This document shows positions 54,148-56,086 of a stretch of 56,086 nucleotides of DNA, piece after piece (the stretch's first letter is position 1; each line of letters starts with the position of its first letter). The stretch is from contig CAIPTY010000044.1 of NCBI GenBank assembly GCA_903868145.1, positions 1 to 56,086 on the forward strand, read 5' to 3'. The notes under the pieces were generated by a model that saw only the letters and a list, made by a program, of their open reading frames with translations, made no database searches and was not told the origin of the DNA. Origin of the DNA: an uncultured Desulfuromonadales bacterium (lineage in GTDB: Bacteria; Desulfobacterota; Desulfuromonadia; Geobacterales; Pseudopelobacteraceae). A program made the translations under genes and the position numbers.

Positions 54148-54273
54148 GCAGGGGGTGTCTGAATTCATTCGTAATAATAGCAACTTTAAGAGTTGTCAAC
54201 AGCCCTATAACCTTTCTTTAACCTTTTTATAACCAAACCGTGTGCACGAAGGCAATGAAGGATTCCAATAGAT
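54148..54273. other. AT-rich region next to the iterons, probable origin melting region
   Basis: No gene is visible in this stretch. It is AT-rich and has three direct TAACC repeats (about 54210-54235, TAACCTTTCTTTAACC), a TTGTCAACA sequence loosely like a DnaA box, and a small CAACT/AGTTG hairpin (54181-54195). Together with the adjacent iterons it fits an oriV unwinding element. Confidence 0.6.
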
Positions 54274-54600
54274 ATGTTTTGTAAGAACAGCCCTAACAAT
54301 GAAATTTCGAGGATTGTGGTTAATCACTTGAAACACAATCGCCTGACCATTGAAGCTGATGAAGGCCGTTATTGGCTTACTGCTGGAACTCCAAATATCA
54401 ATTTGATCAACCAGGCATTTCAAGATGGGGCGATCAGAATTGAAGAAGATGGAGCGATCTCGATCTGCGGAGAAAGCATTCATCCTAGATGGGATACCCT
54501 CCGAATCCGGAGAAAAGTCGAAGACTACCTTCGAAAGTCAGCTTCAACAGCCGAAATTATCAAAACAGCAAGTTGCTTAGGAGTCAGCATCACCAGCTAG
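54274..54600 (+). CDS. Hypothetical protein of the mobile element
   Basis: A 108-residue protein, acidic, with NEISRIVVNHLKHNRLTIEADEG and a C-terminal helical region with a possible helix-turn-helix (KSASTAEIIKTASCLGVSI). I do not recognise the family. It lies just past the origin region and ends 69 nt before a terminator hairpin at 54669. The coding call rests on the open frame and codon-like composition. Confidence 0.55.
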   Translation: MFCKNSPNNEISRIVVNHLKHNRLTIEADEGRYWLTAGTPNINLINQAFQDGAIRIEEDGAISICGESIHPRWDTLRIRRKVEDYLRKSASTAEIIKTASCLGVSITS

Positions 54601-54668
54601 TCATTATTCAGTTCTGCACCAAATACGATGTAATGGCACGGCCAGTCGCTTACACAGCGCAATTAGTC

Positions 54669-54709
54669 AAAGCCGGTCTTAGGGATATGTCCTGGGACCG
54701 GCTTTTTTT
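54669..54709 (+). terminator. Rho-independent terminator between two element genes
   Basis: AAAGCCGGTC (54669-54678) pairs perfectly with GACCGGCTTT (54696-54705), followed by a T run. It ends the 54274 transcript and lies 17 nt before the ATG at 54726. Confidence 0.85.
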
Positions 54710-54725
54710 ATTCACAGGAGCTGAT

Positions 54726-55325
54726 ATGGATTTTGATGCGGCAGTTAAATGGGTAACTGAGAACAAGGCTCTTATTATTAAGAAAGCTCATCATTATTGC
54801 CAGTATGGCCCCTATGAGCCTGTTGACTACATACAGACGGCCTATGAAGCGTCTCTTGTCGCAGCTCTCCGTTGCCAGGCAAAAGATTTGGAATTCAGGC
54901 CGGTATTCTGGTCAATCTTCAAGACTATGGTCCGGGAGGTTACTCCATTCCCGATGGAAATACACGGGTCTAACTCGATCCCCTCTGATTTCTGTTCAAA
55001 TATTGAAGATGAAGATCTTTCCGCTGATTTTACGGATGCTGACGCGGAGCCTCTTGATTTTGTCGAATTGATGTACCAGTCGGTGTGCGACTACCTACCG
55101 AAAGTAGAGCGCGAGGTATTGGCTCTGTCCTTGGGGGTCACCGGGGAAGGTGCATTGAATAAACGTGAAATTGCTGAAAAACGTAAATGCACGCTGGAAA
55201 ACGTAAAGCAAACAATTCGACGGTCTCTGGTTAGAATTGAGTCATTGATTAACGAGGGGGTCATTGAGCCGATGAATATCCTGAAAGACGTGAACGCTCC
55301 AATTGGCTCCAAATTCGTTGATTAA
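54726..55325 (+). CDS. Sigma-70-like protein encoded by the mobile element
   Basis: A 199-residue protein with a region 2-like part (about 27-75, EPVDYIQTAYEASLVAALRC and FWSIFKTMVRE) and a region 4-like helix-turn-helix near the end (about 130-180, LPKVEREVLALSLGV, LNKREIAEKRKCTLENVKQT). The acidic stretch between them (about 95-120) is unusual. The frame extends upstream to 54489, but the ATG at 54726 has AGGAG 5 nt upstream and follows the terminator. It may direct transcription of the element's own genes. Confidence 0.75.
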   Translation: MDFDAAVKWVTENKALIIKKAHHYCQYGPYEPVDYIQTAYEASLVAALRCQAKDLEFRPVFWSIFKTMVREVTPFPMEIHGSNSIPSDFCSNIEDEDLSADFTDADAEPLDFVELMYQSVCDYLPKVEREVLALSLGVTGEGALNKREIAEKRKCTLENVKQTIRRSLVRIESLINEGVIEPMNILKDVNAPIGSKFVD

Positions 55326-55396
55326 GAGGTGAGGGAGTGCAGCTGGGTAGAAAACCACTGAGGGTCGTATTCAGTGGATTAAAAGGGAGAATCGAG

Positions 55397-55843
55397 ATGG
55401 GTACTGCAGACGATTTTGAGTTTTCGGAAAAAATCACCAGAAAGTTGGTGAGGGATGGACTGATTTCGCGTCGAATAACCGACGATGATCTCTATTTCAT
55501 GGGACTTTTGAAGAGGGTTTGGACTGATGAGTGGTATGTGGCTCAAATGTGCAAAAGGTTTCGCCCGGAGAAACGTGCAGTGATGCTGGCTTTTCCGGAT
55601 TTCAACAAGATCCAGCTATATATCCTTAATTCATATCTGAAACTCAAACCTGGAGTGAAACTGCGTGTACCGGTAGTAGTCGACAGAATCCATACATACC
55701 TTGGAGTAACAAATTATGACAAAGCCGACATAATTCGCATCCGCCAGATTGCCTACAACATTCGTAGAAACTCTAATCCAAAAATGAGGAAAGATAAAAT
55801 GATTGAGCTGGCTCTGTTGGAAAAAACATCCATTTTTACGTAA
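55397..55843 (+). CDS. Hypothetical protein of the mobile element
   Basis: A 148-residue protein with mixed alpha/beta composition (KLVRDGLISRRITDDDLYFMG, MLAFPDFNKIQLYILNSYLK) and a basic C-terminal part (RIRQIAYNIRRNSNPKMRKDK). No family is recognised. An upstream GTG at 55337 is possible, but ATG 55397 has a GGGAG site. It follows the sigma-like gene by 71 nt and may share its transcript. Confidence 0.55.
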   Translation: MGTADDFEFSEKITRKLVRDGLISRRITDDDLYFMGLLKRVWTDEWYVAQMCKRFRPEKRAVMLAFPDFNKIQLYILNSYLKLKPGVKLRVPVVVDRIHTYLGVTNYDKADIIRIRQIAYNIRRNSNPKMRKDKMIELALLEKTSIFT

Positions 55844-55868
55844 AAACGTCTGTCGAATTAGTCAAGTA

Positions 55869-55900
55869 ATATAAGGATGAAAAAAGTAACCACCTTATAT
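55869..55900. promoter_or_regulatory. Inverted repeat ATATAAGG / CCTTATAT upstream of the last gene
   Basis: A perfect 8-bp inverted repeat (55869-55876 and 55893-55900) with a 16-nt centre, in the 90-nt gap before the gene at 55934. It may be an operator or RNA hairpin. Confidence 0.4.
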
Positions 55901-55933
55901 GTATGTACCTCAAAATTTATTCAGGAGAAAACA

Positions 55934-56086
55934 ATGTCAAAATTATCAGAGTTAGAGGAAATATTGAATCGCCGGATTATCGACGCATATTTGGCTGGGT
56001 TGAGCGTGCTTGAAATTACCTTCGTCATAAATCGTAATAGTGCGGAGTACGTTCACAACCTTCTGCGTACTCGTGGCTATATAGAC
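55934..56086 (+). CDS. Partial hypothetical protein at the window edge
   Basis: The frame opens at ATG 55934 with AGGAG 6 nt upstream and is still open at base 56086 (51 codons). It reads MSKLSELEEILNRR and continues with an AYLAGLSVLEITFVINRN segment that looks like a helix-turn-helix. No family is recognised, and the end of the gene lies outside. Confidence 0.5.
   Translation, partial: MSKLSELEEILNRRIIDAYLAGLSVLEITFVINRNSAEYVHNLLRTRGYID

Larger units (their letters stand above)
50630..56086. mobile_element. Integrated plasmid-like mobile element in comM (left part)
   Basis: The region has a serine integrase at the junction, a repressor, a TrfA-like replication initiator, iterons, a sigma-like gene and small unknown genes. 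It is AT-richer than the host part and has no housekeeping genes. It continues beyond 56086. Confidence 0.88.

Noticed and set aside
54633-54725. Start of the sigma-like protein at ATG 54633
   Set aside because: A perfect terminator hairpin (54669-54709) would lie inside the gene; ATG 54726 has a good ribosome binding site.

Overview
The window reads as a chromosome segment of a Geobacterales-type (Geobacter/Trichlorobacter/'Pelobacter propionicus'-like) anaerobic Desulfobacterota bacterium. I infer this from gene content, not from a marker gene. It carries a Gram-negative Mla lipid-transport operon, a cytoplasmic Mvh-type [NiFe] hydrogenase fused by operon structure to HdrA/MvhD electron-transfer subunits, an acetate:succinyl-CoA CoA-transferase, an about 990-residue NAD-glutamate dehydrogenase, an ActP-type acetate/solute symporter module and an OmpA-type porin. 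No tRNA, rRNA or CRISPR array was found.

Layout. 1-3513: mlaE(partial)-mlaF-mlaD-tolC-like-mlaC, plus strand. 3530-4240: cold-shock gene with a long leader and terminator, then slyX. 4283-7075 (minus): small membrane protein, fabI and hflX. 7279-11889 (plus): trmB, DUF4212 and symporter subunits, a degenerate DUF294 protein and a TIM-barrel protein. 11937-12785: tonB-like gene. 12851-20984: type I restriction-modification operon (hsdM, a PDDEXK/DUF1016 protein, hsdS, a four-helix-bundle protein, hsdR), with ATGA overlaps at most junctions and running directly into cobB-cbiM-cbiN-like (20981-23441). 23431-30291 (minus): threonine aldolase, a 52-residue protein, hydrogenase mvhG-mvhA, maturation protease, hdrA, mvhD and tusA. 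30566-48675: housekeeping genes (hemB, OmpA, larA, NAD-GDH, DUF3426, FKBP, divIVA, yggT, HDOD, CoA-transferase, xerC, dedA). 48723-50633: pgeF and a 5' comM fragment.

50630-56086 is the left end of an integrated mobile element inside comM. It has a large serine integrase reading towards the junction, a divergent XRE repressor with a palindromic operator-like site, and a TrfA-family plasmid replication initiator. That gene is followed immediately by eight iterons (consensus TCGACTTATGACCG, the last five phased at 21-22 bp) and an AT-rich stretch. A sigma-70-like protein and unrecognised small genes follow. It looks like an integrated plasmid or self-replicating integrative element; its right end lies beyond the window.

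The most unusual structures are five things. First, a repeat family with the core TCAGAC-NN-GTCTGA occurs five times, only in and at both edges of the restriction-modification cluster; it is usually translated as SDxSDxSDLSEG tails of Hsd-cluster proteins, and once as a 17-codon micro-ORF linking tonB to hsdM. Second, the serine integrase reading frame crosses the comM junction, so its C-terminus is host-encoded. Third, an iteron origin sits in an integrated element. Fourth, the conserved N-terminus of hflX has no ATG/GTG/TTG start, only an AUC behind a good Shine-Dalgarno. Fifth, an FKBP isomerase carries a Cys/Asp/His-rich insertion near its N-terminus.
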